Assembly: GCA_011772205.1 (NCBI GenBank)
Contig: WVZY01000071.1
Location: 1 to 64,000, forward strand
Origin: Candidatus Latescibacterota bacterium
GTDB lineage: Bacteria > Krumholzibacteriota > Krumholzibacteriia > WVZY01
Direction of reading: 5' to 3'
DNA: 64,000 nucleotides
Shown: piece after piece, positions 1-8,438 of the stretch
How the letters are laid out: each line of letters opens with the position of its first letter
Position numbering within the stretch: position 1 is the stretch's first letter
Notes under the pieces: model-generated
The model's database searches: none
The model's input: the letters and a program-made list of their open reading frames with translations, nothing else
Told to the model about the DNA's origin: nothing
Made by a program: the position numbers and the translations under genes

Positions 1-47
1 AATCCCGCGACGAACCTTCACTTCCGACTTGACAAAGGGCTTGCTCA
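1..47 (-). CDS. Possible 5' end of a gene running off the left edge
   Basis: On the minus strand an ATG at 47-45 opens a frame that stays open to the window edge (about 15 codons, starting M-S-K-P-F-V-K-S). A purine-rich GGAAAGG lies about nine bases upstream. Too little is visible to name a product; it could be chance. Confidence 0.25.
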
Positions 48-234
48 TGGATGCGAACCTTTCCGGTTGAGTTTCCTCGTGTTCTCAGAAACGTTCAGAT
101 TACTCCCATGTCTGCATAATCCCTAAACTCACCGAGCGTTAAATCAGGAAAAACTCGTCATTTCGCAGATTTTGCGGTATACTAAGAGCAGACGGAGGAT
201 TCGCAGTGTAATACAAGTTAGCTGGATGTGGCTC

Positions 235-693
235 ATGAAGGCATGGCTCTTGTTAATATTTGTTATGTGTGGGTGTTCATCGTTGGGATCGGCGCTTGAC
301 GAACTTTCGCAATCAGATAGAAGCGAGCCGACGGTTAAAGTGATAGTCAAGAAAAGTGCTCCCATCACCGAAGGGGACTCGATTATTACAGAGACCCCAT
401 GGCACATGGTATTTGGATCAGACCCAAATATAAAAGTTCGTCAGAGGGATTATGTCGGTTTTGTTGGCAGTCTGGACATCCTGTCCCTTGTCAACCTCAC
501 ACCAGATACACTGACTATCCGGGCTTTTGTCGACGACGAAGCCGAACTGACTACGTTGTATCGGGGCTTTATTGAAAAAGGCTTTTTTACGGTTAGGGTA
601 AGTCCGTCCTATCGTTTGAGAAAAGATAACGCTTTTTATGTCAATGTCACGGTGGGCGAGGAAACCAAAATCCCCAAAGTGATTTTGAAATAG
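235..693 (+). CDS. Small predicted lipoprotein of unknown function
   Basis: The chosen start (ATG at 235) gives a compact lipoprotein signal: M-K-A, a hydrophobic stretch, then a lipobox-like M-C-G-C, with Cys14 the likely lipidated residue. Longer starts at 172 and 226 would put a basic, less signal-like segment in front. The mature part is about 140 residues, mixed alpha/beta in character, without cysteines or recognisable catalytic motifs. I do not recognise the family. The next gene on the same strand is 400 bases away, so it is probably transcribed alone. Being an outer- or inner-membrane-anchored lipoprotein is inference from the signal only. Confidence 0.55.
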   Translation: MKAWLLLIFVMCGCSSLGSALDELSQSDRSEPTVKVIVKKSAPITEGDSIITETPWHMVFGSDPNIKVRQRDYVGFVGSLDILSLVNLTPDTLTIRAFVDDEAELTTLYRGFIEKGFFTVRVSPSYRLRKDNAFYVNVTVGEETKIPKVILK

Positions 694-1093
694 ATCTCGG
701 GGATGAGATCGCGCGATCGTATAGGAGTGCACAACATGATGGCTCAGTTGTGCGGATATAGGATTCAACTAACTAGGCGCTGCTACTGAGGCGCGGGAGC
801 GCCGGAGATGTATCGGGTAAATGAATTGATCAGAGGTATCAGCACTGTAAGAGGGCGCCGCAGCAGAGCGCCAGTGCGTTAGGCGTTGGAATGAAGCGGC
901 CACCAGACGTTACGCCACCCTTTCTCCACGAATCATCCCTCCCCGGGGAGGACTCGAACCCTGTCATTTGAACTCCGGCCATAGACGTTAGGCAGCTCAT
1001 CCCTCCGGAAAATTTCATCGGAACCTTCAGGGAAACATTCTGTCCAAACAGCAGAAATGGAGATACGAGATCCTTGTTCCTTGAGGTGCTAAC
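694..1093. other. Non-coding stretch of 400 bases
   Basis: No convincing gene on either strand. It contains two GTTAGGC words (about 878 and 989) and a CCTCCCCGGGGAGG-like palindrome near 950. The bases just before 1094 presumably hold the promoter of the serpin-like gene, but no clear -10/-35 pair stands out. Confidence 0.5.
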
Positions 1094-2182
1094 ATGCATA
1101 TTTTCAAAAAGTTACTCACCGGCTTAACTGTTCTTTTAAGCTGTGCCCTCCCAGCGATCCTCGTGGCCGCAGAGACCCCAGCAGAGTCGATCCATCTGGG
1201 GAACACTCACGTAACCCCGCACATCGAAGTGGCAATGGAACCAGGCCGAAATATCGTTTTTTGCTCCACATTTCAAATCACATGGAATCTCATGAAGAAC
1301 GACATCATCGAAGAAGACATTCAGCTGGAAAAACCTCTGGATCTGGTCCGGTTCCTGAACCACGGGCTCACAACGAAAGAAGACATTTCAGAAGAGGATT
1401 ATCTCGCGATGGCGGGCTACGGCGCAGATGATATCACCAACAAGATCAATCGAGCTCTGAGAAGGAAATTCGGCAGCGATGCCCCGGTGGTCCACAGCAA
1501 ATATAACAAAGCTGATGTCATTTTTGCTTACGCATTTCTCATGAAGGAACTTCTGTTTGAGCACGCATTCGAGGATTTCAAGGACCCAATCACATTCTAT
1601 GGACACACAAATGAAGCACAAGTAGAAGCATTCGGCATCTTCAAATGTTCCGGACAGCGCCACAGGAAACTGCGTGATCAAGTAGAGATCATCGACTACA
1701 TGAACCATCATGATTTTATTATTCGTCTCAAATCGAAGCATCCAGACGATGAGATCATCCTTGCCAACGTCGAGCCGGGAAGAACCCTTCTCGCGACATT
1801 TGAAAAGGTGAATTGGCGAATCGCCAAATGCAGGCGATACGCCAAGCCGGAATCCATTGGAGAGAACGACATCCTGCAGATACCGAAATTCGACTTGTCC
1901 ATCGATCACAGCTACGAACCTCTTCTGGACCTTTATTTGGTGAACAAGGGGTTTGAAGACTATTTCGTAGCTGAAGCCAGGCAGGATATCAGGTTCCGGC
2001 TGGACGAGTGCGGGGCAACGTCCAAATCCGAGGCAATATTTGCCCTCAAAAAAGGCCCGCCCGTCGATTTCAGAGCACTCAATTTTCAACAATCCGTTTA
2101 TGCTGTATCTCAAGAAAAAGGATGGTCAATACCCTTATCTTGCCTTGTGGGTGGAGAATGCCGATTTGATGGTTGGAAGTGA
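1094..2182 (+). CDS. Secreted serpin-like protein, 3' end frameshifted
   Basis: The 362-codon frame starts with a Sec signal peptide (M-H-I-F-K-K, hydrophobic core, A-A-E around residue 27). The body shows a faint serpin pattern: N-I-V-F near residue 53 like the serpin N-x-x-x-S-P helix, A-D-V-I-F like the 'AN-alpha-YFKG' strand, I-P-K-F-D-L-S like 'LPKFxIxxxYxL', and D-E-C-G-A-T-S-K-S-E-A where serpins carry the E-E-G-T-E-A-A-A hinge. After the hinge this frame loses similarity and stops at 2182. The +1 frame instead reads F-N-N-P-F-M-L-Y-L-K and L-W-V-E-N-A-D-L to a stop at 2193-2195, matching the serpin C-terminal 'PFLFxI' strands. The intact gene therefore probably ended at 2195; the six-A run at about 2050 is the likeliest slip point. 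Serpins inhibit serine or cysteine proteases through this loop. It sits 11 bases before the sigma gene. Confidence 0.6.
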   Translation: MHIFKKLLTGLTVLLSCALPAILVAAETPAESIHLGNTHVTPHIEVAMEPGRNIVFCSTFQITWNLMKNDIIEEDIQLEKPLDLVRFLNHGLTTKEDISEEDYLAMAGYGADDITNKINRALRRKFGSDAPVVHSKYNKADVIFAYAFLMKELLFEHAFEDFKDPITFYGHTNEAQVEAFGIFKCSGQRHRKLRDQVEIIDYMNHHDFIIRLKSKHPDDEIILANVEPGRTLLATFEKVNWRIAKCRRYAKPESIGENDILQIPKFDLSIDHSYEPLLDLYLVNKGFEDYFVAEARQDIRFRLDECGATSKSEAIFALKKGPPVDFRALNFQQSVYAVSQEKGWSIPLSCLVGGECRFDGWK

Positions 2183-2206
2183 CGAATTGTGGTAAAATGG
2201 TTCTAA

Positions 2207-2815
2207 ATGCATAAACAACGAGATACGCAGAACAATATCGAGCTCGAAAGCATAAGACTTGCAAAATCGTTTCTCGCAGATGATCGAAACGCATTCAACA
2301 AACTGATACTCCTGCACAAAAGGTCGGTATTCAATCTGTGCTATCGATTTCTGGGTGATTACGATGATGCCGATGACTGTGCACAGGAGGTGTTTATCAA
2401 GGTAAGTCGTTCACTGAAGAGTTTTAGATTCGAGTCGAGTTTCAGCACGTGGCTTTACCGGATTACTGTGAACACCTGCAAAAACAGACTGAACTCGCTG
2501 GAGTATCGGCTCAAATCGCGGAGAGTCAGAATAGACGCAGCAAGACATATGGATAATGAATCGAAGCAAATTGATATCGAGGACAAGTCACCTTCCCCGG
2601 CGACCGAGCTCATAAGAAAGGAAATCGACCGATTGATTCAGGGTGCCATCAACGCATTGCCCGCCAAGCAGAAACTTGTTGTCGTGCTGCGTGACATCGA
2701 AGGCAAGTCCTACGAAGAGATCGTTGAAATTACGGGATTCAAGCTTGGGACCGTCAAGTCAAAGCTATCGAGAGCGAGGCAGCAGTTGAAAGAAGCACTG
2801 GAAGGAAAGATCTGA
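2207..2815 (+). CDS. ECF-type RNA polymerase sigma factor (RpoE-like)
   Basis: A 202-residue sigma-70 family protein with only regions 2 and 4, as in extracytoplasmic-function sigma factors. Region 2 is at about residues 30-95 (D-D-A-D-D-C-A-Q-E-V-F then F-S-T-W-L-Y-R-I-T-V-N). Region 4 is at about 145-195 (L-P-A-K-Q-K, then Y-E-E-I and G-T-V-K-S-K-L-S-R-A-R as the DNA-reading helix). It binds core polymerase and directs it to stress promoters. The anti-sigma factor follows after a single base, so the pair is one operon, probably including the serpin-like gene just upstream. No strong Shine-Dalgarno precedes the ATG. Confidence 0.92.
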   Translation: MHKQRDTQNNIELESIRLAKSFLADDRNAFNKLILLHKRSVFNLCYRFLGDYDDADDCAQEVFIKVSRSLKSFRFESSFSTWLYRITVNTCKNRLNSLEYRLKSRRVRIDAARHMDNESKQIDIEDKSPSPATELIRKEIDRLIQGAINALPAKQKLVVVLRDIEGKSYEEIVEITGFKLGTVKSKLSRARQQLKEALEGKI

Positions 2816-2816
2816 A

Positions 2817-3575
2817 ATGGACTGCCGAGAATCAAAGAATCTACTGTCGGAGTATATCGATGGTATTTTGCCGGAAACAAAAGCATCAATGGTTAGGGAT
2901 CACATCGCCCGCTGTCCGGATTGCTTACATGCATACGAGTCTATGATAACGATAATAAAACACATGAATCAGATGGAGAGCGTAGAAGAGCCGGCGGATT
3001 TTGTAGAAAGTGTAAACGCCAGACTCGAAAAGCGGTTCCATTTGGAGGGATTCATTCGGCGTCTCTTTTTGCCTGCGCGGATCAAGATCCCGCTCGAGCT
3101 GGCCGGAGTCGCCGCAGCGGCCGTACTGATATTTTATTTTGCAGGGATCAGGGATGGCCAGGCTCTGTATGAGGTCACAGTGTCTACCACAATGTCTATG
3201 GACACGTATGACAAGAGCTCGGAAGTCACCGAAACAAAAGTCGAGAGAGCCGCCCAGCCTGCTCCAATAGCCATGGGAAAGCGTGCAGCTGAAAAACTCG
3301 GAACGTCCGAGCCCAGGAGCAAGAAAGGGCCTGACAAAAAGCCAACGCTTCAGGATGTCATCAATTCACTGGAAGGGAAGGTGATCGAGTTAGAATATCT
3401 TGAAGGTACTAATATTATAATAGCCATGACCGTGGAAATACGAGCAGATAGATATCAAACTCTTCTTCAGGAACTAGCCAGATTGGGTGAGATCCAGACA
3501 GCTTCTCTCGAGGTATCCAAGGACAGCAAAGAATTTATTAGGGTGCAGATCACGTTCCAGCACTCTGGACCCTAA
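2817..3575 (+). CDS. Zinc-finger transmembrane anti-sigma factor
   Basis: The N-terminus has the zf-HC2 anti-sigma signature: Cys3, His29, Cys33 and Cys36 (H-x3-C-x2-C), which clamps an ECF sigma factor at the membrane. A single membrane segment follows at about residues 90-108 (A-G-V-A-A-A-A-V-L-I-F-Y-F). The periplasmic part of about 145 residues is low-complexity and Lys/Pro-rich, then ends in a compact domain (about 175-250) with R-Y-Q-T-L-L-Q-E-L, reminiscent of DUF4349-like sensor domains. It starts one base after the sigma stop with an AAGGAAAG ribosome site, so the two are made in coupled amounts. The signal that releases the sigma is unknown. Confidence 0.85.
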   Translation: MDCRESKNLLSEYIDGILPETKASMVRDHIARCPDCLHAYESMITIIKHMNQMESVEEPADFVESVNARLEKRFHLEGFIRRLFLPARIKIPLELAGVAAAAVLIFYFAGIRDGQALYEVTVSTTMSMDTYDKSSEVTETKVERAAQPAPIAMGKRAAEKLGTSEPRSKKGPDKKPTLQDVINSLEGKVIELEYLEGTNIIIAMTVEIRADRYQTLLQELARLGEIQTASLEVSKDSKEFIRVQITFQHSGP

Positions 3576-3585
3576 CAGTTCCATA

Positions 3586-5199
3586 TCAAGTTGATGGTTC
3601 CACTGCTTGAACCACTTTATTGCTAAAATTGAATATTCGTGGATTTGGCTCCGGCTCCCCGCGTTCCAAATACTCTAATACCTTTGGAGGCAGTTGGTCG
3701 TAGAAACTGCCCATTCCCTCTTTGATTTTATTCAGGAAAAATGTTGGCGGCTTAATGCTTACCCCCGAATAGAAAGCTTCGAACTCACGGTCAGTTGCGA
3801 AATGGTTGCGTATTTCGACAAGCTTCCTTGCACCACCGCCTTTGTCCGAGGAAATTGTTCGGAGCAAGTTCATCCACCTCGGGAATGAGTGTTTGTTGGC
3901 TCTAAAGCGTTTCCATACCATGCGGGATGAAAAAGAAAATCTCACCAGATCGATCAAGTTATTGTAGAACTCTACATAAGAATAATTTTTGAACCTCACA
4001 TTGGAAATGGAATATCCATCGAGAAAAGGAAAAGGTATGTCGATAACCCTCTCTTCAAGCTGGTATTGATGATTGAGCGGAGCTGCGTTGCCGAATGATG
4101 TCAGAACAAGGTAATTGGGATATACCCCGGGCGCCAACTCGACAAATCTCTTGGTCAAATCGAAAGGCTCCTGCCCATCATCGGAGTCCAAGCCAAAAAT
4201 AGAATTTGTTTGCACATACGGAATGTAGTGTGAAATCAGGCGTGCCTGCTCGGCAACCGATTCGACTTTTTCCAATCCTACATTTCGACTCTGCTTGGAT
4301 TTATCATTGAACTCAAACCACGATTCGATCCCCGGGGACATCACAAGAAAGTTGTTTTTGTTCAGCCGCTTTAGATGAGGCTCGCTTAACAGAGACAGAC
4401 TGCTTTCTGCGGAAAACCTAAGTGTCCCGGATTTGACTACCGACTCGATGATCTCCATATAATCGTCAAACCGAACACCGAAGTTGGGATCGTACCAAGC
4501 TACGATAGGCGGGTTTGGCTTTTCTTGAAGAAATTTCAGATCCTCACGAATCTGGTCGTAGGGCAAGGTTTGATAATCGACCTCTGAGTCCACACAAAAA
4601 CTGCACCTGTAAGGACAACCGAAACTGCCGATGATCGGCACAACATGGATAATGCGGCTTTTGTCCAAATTCTGCTGGATGAATTTCCACCTTTCACGCA
4701 CCCCGGGTAACTCTCGAGGATGATACTCTGCATTGAGCACCACTCCTTCATTTGGGTGCGGTGAAAAGTCTTGCAGCAGATCGTGGATGATCGTCCGATC
4801 AGTCAGACCGATGACGTAATCGAAATAGTCTTTTGCATCTTCTGCGTATGCCCGGGCGTGTGGCCCTCCAAGGACAGTAACAACATTTCGCTTACGATAG
4901 ATGTTCGAAATACTATAGGCGAGGAACGCGGCCTGAGTGAAGGCGCTTATGAAGAGGATATCAATGTCATCCGGAAGTTCGCTATACAGATTCTCAAAAC
5001 CAGTATAGGTAACAAAATGGGCTTCATGACCCATCTGCTCGACCCAGACCGCAACAACCTGCGGCATGATCGAAGCGTAATTTGGATTTACCAGCTTGGC
5101 AAACAGCTTGCCGGTCGGCCGAGTAGCGATCAGATCAACGATCCCAACTTTCAAAAATTTACGATTGGTTCGTTGCTCTATGGGTTGATTGAGTTTCAT
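3586..5199 (-). CDS. B12-binding-type radical SAM protein
   Basis: A 537-residue protein with an N-terminal cobalamin-binding-like Rossmann domain (about residues 15-170; V-T-V-L-G-G-P-H-A is the usual phosphate-loop strand). A radical SAM core follows, with the iron-sulfur motif C-P-Y-R-C-S-F-C (CxxxCxxC) at about 194-201. The domain order is that of class B enzymes such as methyltransferases and cyclases. The D-x-H-x-x-G cobalamin ligand motif is not evident, so B12 may be bound base-off or not at all. The C-terminal 200 residues are aromatic-rich and not recognised. It converges on the anti-sigma gene (10 bases between stops) and looks monocistronic. The substrate cannot be told from context. 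Confidence 0.82.
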   Translation of the reverse strand: MKLNQPIEQRTNRKFLKVGIVDLIATRPTGKLFAKLVNPNYASIMPQVVAVWVEQMGHEAHFVTYTGFENLYSELPDDIDILFISAFTQAAFLAYSISNIYRKRNVVTVLGGPHARAYAEDAKDYFDYVIGLTDRTIIHDLLQDFSPHPNEGVVLNAEYHPRELPGVRERWKFIQQNLDKSRIIHVVPIIGSFGCPYRCSFCVDSEVDYQTLPYDQIREDLKFLQEKPNPPIVAWYDPNFGVRFDDYMEIIESVVKSGTLRFSAESSLSLLSEPHLKRLNKNNFLVMSPGIESWFEFNDKSKQSRNVGLEKVESVAEQARLISHYIPYVQTNSIFGLDSDDGQEPFDLTKRFVELAPGVYPNYLVLTSFGNAAPLNHQYQLEERVIDIPFPFLDGYSISNVRFKNYSYVEFYNNLIDLVRFSFSSRMVWKRFRANKHSFPRWMNLLRTISSDKGGGARKLVEIRNHFATDREFEAFYSGVSIKPPTFFLNKIKEGMGSFYDQLPPKVLEYLERGEPEPNPRIFNFSNKVVQAVEPST

Positions 5200-5294
5200 G
5201 TCAACGATCTATCAAATGCAGCTGCTCCTTTGATCTGCTGTCTTGAGTTTTTTAGACAATACCCTCGGCGATTTTGAATCGGCGCATTTGGCGG

Positions 5295-5729
5295 CTAGTC
5301 AATCTCTTCGAGGTGGATATCGAAAATCAGATCTTCCCCAGCTAAAGGGTGATTCGCGTCTAGAGTTACCGTCTCCGTTGAGATATTGGTTACCGTCACT
5401 ATAAAGATGTGCTCATCCCGTTTAAGCTCCAGCTGCTCGCCAACCTGTGGATCGATCCCGGTTGGAAATTCATTTCGATCGACAATCAATACGAGGTCCT
5501 CGCGATGGGGGCCAAAGGCTTCGTCTGAGGGAACATTGACGGTTTTGGATTCTCCTGGATTCATCCCAACGATTGCCTTCTCAAATCCCGGAATCAAGCT
5601 GCCGTCACCGATTTTGAACTGCATCGGCTCATCTTCGCCGGAACTCCCAAATACAGTCCCATCCTCTAATCTGCCTGTATAGTGAACTTTGACGAGATCG
5701 CCCTTTTTAGCCTTTGCCATCGCGCTCAT
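5295..5729 (-). CDS. FKBP-type peptidyl-prolyl isomerase, SlyD-like
   Basis: This folding helper isomerises Xaa-Pro bonds. The start is the ATG at 5729, preceded by GGAAGGAAAA; an upstream in-frame extension to 5756 has no ribosome site. The 144-residue product shows the FKBP opening (V-K-V-H-Y-T-G-R-L-E-D-G-T-V-F), an insert-in-flap chaperone domain, and the N-H-P-L-A-G-E-D-L motif of the SlyD branch near the end. It lacks the His/Cys-rich nickel-binding tail of E. coli SlyD. It lies 96 bases downstream of the radical SAM gene and about 60 bases after the RRM gene on the same strand. Confidence 0.9.
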   Translation of the reverse strand: MSAMAKAKKGDLVKVHYTGRLEDGTVFGSSGEDEPMQFKIGDGSLIPGFEKAIVGMNPGESKTVNVPSDEAFGPHREDLVLIVDRNEFPTGIDPQVGEQLELKRDEHIFIVTVTNISTETVTLDANHPLAGEDLIFDIHLEEID

Positions 5730-5786
5730 TTTTCCTTCCGGTTGACAACGAACCAAAGCTCCAAGCTGATGGACTTTCCTGTTGCT

Positions 5787-6053
5787 TTAATATCTCCGCT
5801 TGGGCCTTCCTTCTCTGCGCTTCATCGGTCGCGCTTCATCGACACGAATATTCCTCCCTTGAAAATCGTAATTGTTCAGCGCTTCCTTGGCCGCCTCAGC
5901 TTCTGACGGGCTGGACATCTCCACAAAGCCAAAACCTTTCCTTTCTATGATGTTGACCTCTACGACCTGCCCATATTGTGAGAATAGCTCAGTCACTTCC
6001 TCGCTCGTTGCAGAATAAGGGAGATTTCCCACATAAAGCTTGCTACCTTGCAT
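5787..6053 (-). CDS. Single-RRM RNA-binding protein
   Basis: An 88-residue protein made of one RNA recognition motif plus a short basic tail. RNP2 is L-Y-V-G-N-L (residues 6-11) and RNP1 is K-G-F-G-F-V-E-M (about 39-46), with the aromatic residues that stack on RNA bases intact. Such glycine-poor, single-RRM proteins occur in cyanobacteria and many other bacteria and are often cold-induced or act on mRNA. An AAGGAG site precedes the ATG. A long leader (about 220 bases up to the hairpin at 6274-6309) could carry its regulation. A paralogue lies at 33778. Confidence 0.93.
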   Translation of the reverse strand: MQGSKLYVGNLPYSATSEEVTELFSQYGQVVEVNIIERKGFGFVEMSSPSEAEAAKEALNNYDFQGRNIRVDEARPMKRREGRPKRRY

Positions 6054-6273
6054 CGCGATCTCCTTTTCCCTCGCATAGCAGCCTCATTACACAGTGAATT
6101 CGCTGCTACACATCCTGTCCTGTCCCGTACTACTCGATCCGGGCCAACGTTCGCCGTTGAGAATGGCGTCTATATCATCGGAGCTCCGGTACCACCGTAT
6201 CTCCCGACTGCTGAATATCGGGCCACTTGGGCGGCCTATGCTCAATCAGTTTCGAAAGCCGCGGGCCCGATAG

Positions 6274-6309
6274 ATTATAAAAAGAGACCTGTGCCATGAG
6301 CCAGGTCTC
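6274..6309 (-). terminator. Intrinsic terminator, minus strand
   Basis: A perfect 8-bp stem, GAGACCTG (6284-6291) and CAGGTCTC (6302-6309), with a 10-base loop. On the minus strand it is followed by TTTTTATAAT. It would end transcripts coming from higher coordinates, before the RRM leader. Confidence 0.75.
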
Positions 6310-6820
6310 ATTTCCTCGTCTGATCTCTGGATTTTTTACACACATCTCTGGGTGTGCCTCTCACTGGCCCCAAGGGTAATTCGTCGTCAAACCTGTGTCA
6401 ATGGGGTATGTAAGCAAAAGGGAAATGTATTCAGCCCACCGCCGGGGCCACATCGATCGTAATACCTCGTATACATGTGCCGCCAAAAGGATTAGCCCAG
6501 GTTTCTCTCCTGTTTTTGCGGTCGCAGCACGGCCAAAATGGGTCGCGCGGGCACCACGTGTTGCAATCTAAGCTTATGTATTATAATAATTTAAGCACCA
6601 TCTCTCCCGGCGGGCGTCTCGGATCGCAGGGTGCGGGTCCCATCAAAACCGGTGATCATAATATGCGGCAAAGGCCCGCATGACGGTTTCACCAGGACCC
6701 TGTGGCCAGGCCAATTGGGTGCGGTCGTCCTCAGCAGTCGGATAATCCAGATCGGGATCCTTCCGGATTTCCTGAATTTCCCTCTACGCCGATTCAAGTG
6801 CAAGAGATCCGGTGGTATTG
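6310..6820. other. Non-coding stretch of about 510 bases
   Basis: It lies between the gamma-glutamyltransferase stop and the minus-strand terminator. No gene is convincing. A minus-strand open frame of about 48 codons ending near 6440 is rich in Cys, Trp and Pro but has no start codon. An AT-rich TATTATAATAATTTAAG stretch at about 6575-6595 could be a promoter for a short minus-strand RNA ending at the terminator. Confidence 0.4.
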
Positions 6821-8437
6821 CTAAATCCGCGGCCCCCCTGCCGAGCCGTCCCGACGAGGGTCGGCAGCGCCATGAAAAAGCCTTCCTTCACGCTGCACCG
6901 CTTGCACGCAGCCCATGTAAAACGAATACGGATCGCGTGCATCGATGCTGAATCCCAATTTCTCGAGTTTCGGTACGATGTTCGGATTCATCCGATCCAG
7001 CTCGAGAGAAACCTTGCCGCCGAGAGAGCAGTGAAGCCTCGGCGCTGCAATGGCTTCGTACAAGGAATATCCATGTAGGAGGCGAACGAGAACTTGAAGA
7101 ATCGATGGGGTGATGCGATCGCTTCCGGTCGACCCGATCACCAGCCATGGGCGTCTTCCACGGAAAATGATAGTCGGCGCAACACTCGCCCAAGGAACGG
7201 CACCTGGCCGCATATAATAAGGATGACTGAGGTCGGTATATTCGAAGGCATTCATATAGTTGTTATATAGAAATCCTAACTCTTTGCTGGCAACACAAGC
7301 GCCAAATACATTCTCAATCGACTGCGTGAGAGCGACGGCGCTTCCGTTCCGATCCATCACGGAAACATGCGTCGTTTCACCATATCCACGGATCCGGTTA
7401 CGCGTTTGCCGGGCTATTTTCTTTGCATAATCGAGATCAAGCATTCTCCGCTCCTCGACTTGAGCGTAAAAGTTCGGGTCGAACGGACGGTCCCGTCGGT
7501 CAATAAAAGCCCGGCGAATGACTTCAGCTAAAAACACCGCTCCAGAGGATTTATCAGGATTGTAATGTTTGAACTGCAAATGGTTAAATATGTTGAGCAT
7601 CTCAATCAGCGTCCGACCGGCTCCCGGCGGTGGCATCGTAAACAATCGATCCGAACCCATCCTGCAAGTAATGGGGCGCCTCACGATAGGCCATGGAATC
7701 TGCGCGAGATCGTCTTTACGGATAAGGCCGTCATTCTGATTCATGTCACGGTGAATAGATACTGCGATGCTGCCCTTGTAGAATTCTTCGACGCCCCTTC
7801 GAGCAATCCGGCGGAGCGTTTCAGCAAGAGCGGGCTGACAAAATCGATGTCCCACCTGTGGAGATTTCTTATTATCGATGAGGAACAAAGCGGCCGCTGG
7901 GCCTGCCTTCAGGCTTCTTCGCGTCCGTTTGGTGAGCGACCGCTGTAGCGGCGTTATGTCATAACCTTCGTCAGCAAGTCGGATTGCCGGCTCCAGTACC
8001 CGTTTGAGCTCCATACTGCCGTAGTTACGGAGCGCATAGTCCAGAACTGCCGGTGTACTGGGTACCGTCGCAGCTTTGTAACCCGTCCTGACTTCCTCGC
8101 GCGTGAGTGAGTTAGGTAAGGCACGATATGGTGCTCGTGAAGAACCGTCCAAAGCAATTTTCTTTAGCGTGGGAGCGTGATAAATGAGCATCAATGTCTG
8201 CCCGCCCAATCCCGAAGCGGCCGGCTCACACACACAAAGGGCGAAGGCGGCAGCAATGGCTGCGTCGACTGCATTCCCTCCCTCTGAGAGCATTTGTATC
8301 CCGACCTCGGTGGCACAATGATGCGCCGTAGCCACCATTCCGTATCGAGATACCGAGGCCCTCTCGAGGCTGCGCCACGGAAAAGCAGTAGGCCCAACGG
8401 GCAAGGTCTCTAGATCATCCTGTTTTATTTGCGACAT
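6821..8437 (-). CDS. Gamma-glutamyltransferase family protein
   Basis: An N-terminal-nucleophile hydrolase of the Ggt family (538 residues), which cleaves or transfers gamma-glutamyl groups, for example from glutathione. The family's self-cleavage site is visible as G-E-T-T-H-V-S, the second Thr being the expected nucleophile, and G-S-T-G-S-D-R-I as the glycine-rich substrate loop. N-G-G-N-A-V-D-A-A-I and P-P-P-G-A-G-R-T-L are also conserved. No signal peptide is seen, unlike many periplasmic Ggt proteins, so it may be cytoplasmic. The start at 8437 is preceded by GGAG and lies one base after the stop of the upstream fusion gene (TAG-A-ATG), so the two are translationally coupled. An alternative ATG at 8449 would overlap. 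Confidence 0.92.
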   Translation of the reverse strand: MSQIKQDDLETLPVGPTAFPWRSLERASVSRYGMVATAHHCATEVGIQMLSEGGNAVDAAIAAAFALCVCEPAASGLGGQTLMLIYHAPTLKKIALDGSSRAPYRALPNSLTREEVRTGYKAATVPSTPAVLDYALRNYGSMELKRVLEPAIRLADEGYDITPLQRSLTKRTRRSLKAGPAAALFLIDNKKSPQVGHRFCQPALAETLRRIARRGVEEFYKGSIAVSIHRDMNQNDGLIRKDDLAQIPWPIVRRPITCRMGSDRLFTMPPPGAGRTLIEMLNIFNHLQFKHYNPDKSSGAVFLAEVIRRAFIDRRDRPFDPNFYAQVEERRMLDLDYAKKIARQTRNRIRGYGETTHVSVMDRNGSAVALTQSIENVFGACVASKELGFLYNNYMNAFEYTDLSHPYYMRPGAVPWASVAPTIIFRGRRPWLVIGSTGSDRITPSILQVLVRLLHGYSLYEAIAAPRLHCSLGGKVSLELDRMNPNIVPKLEKLGFSIDARDPYSFYMGCVQAVQREGRLFHGAADPRRDGSAGGPRI

Positions 8438-8438
8438 T

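Noticed and set aside
890-1000. tRNA-like T-arm (minus strand GGTTCGAGTCC) and GTTAGGC words suggesting an integron attC site
   Set aside because: The T-stem does not pair, and no acceptor or anticodon stem exists. The GTTAGGC words lack matching inverted partners in attC geometry, and no integrase is seen.
1388-2113. Long minus-strand open frame opposite the serpin-like gene
   Set aside because: No family features or ribosome site; it is the complement of a better supported gene.
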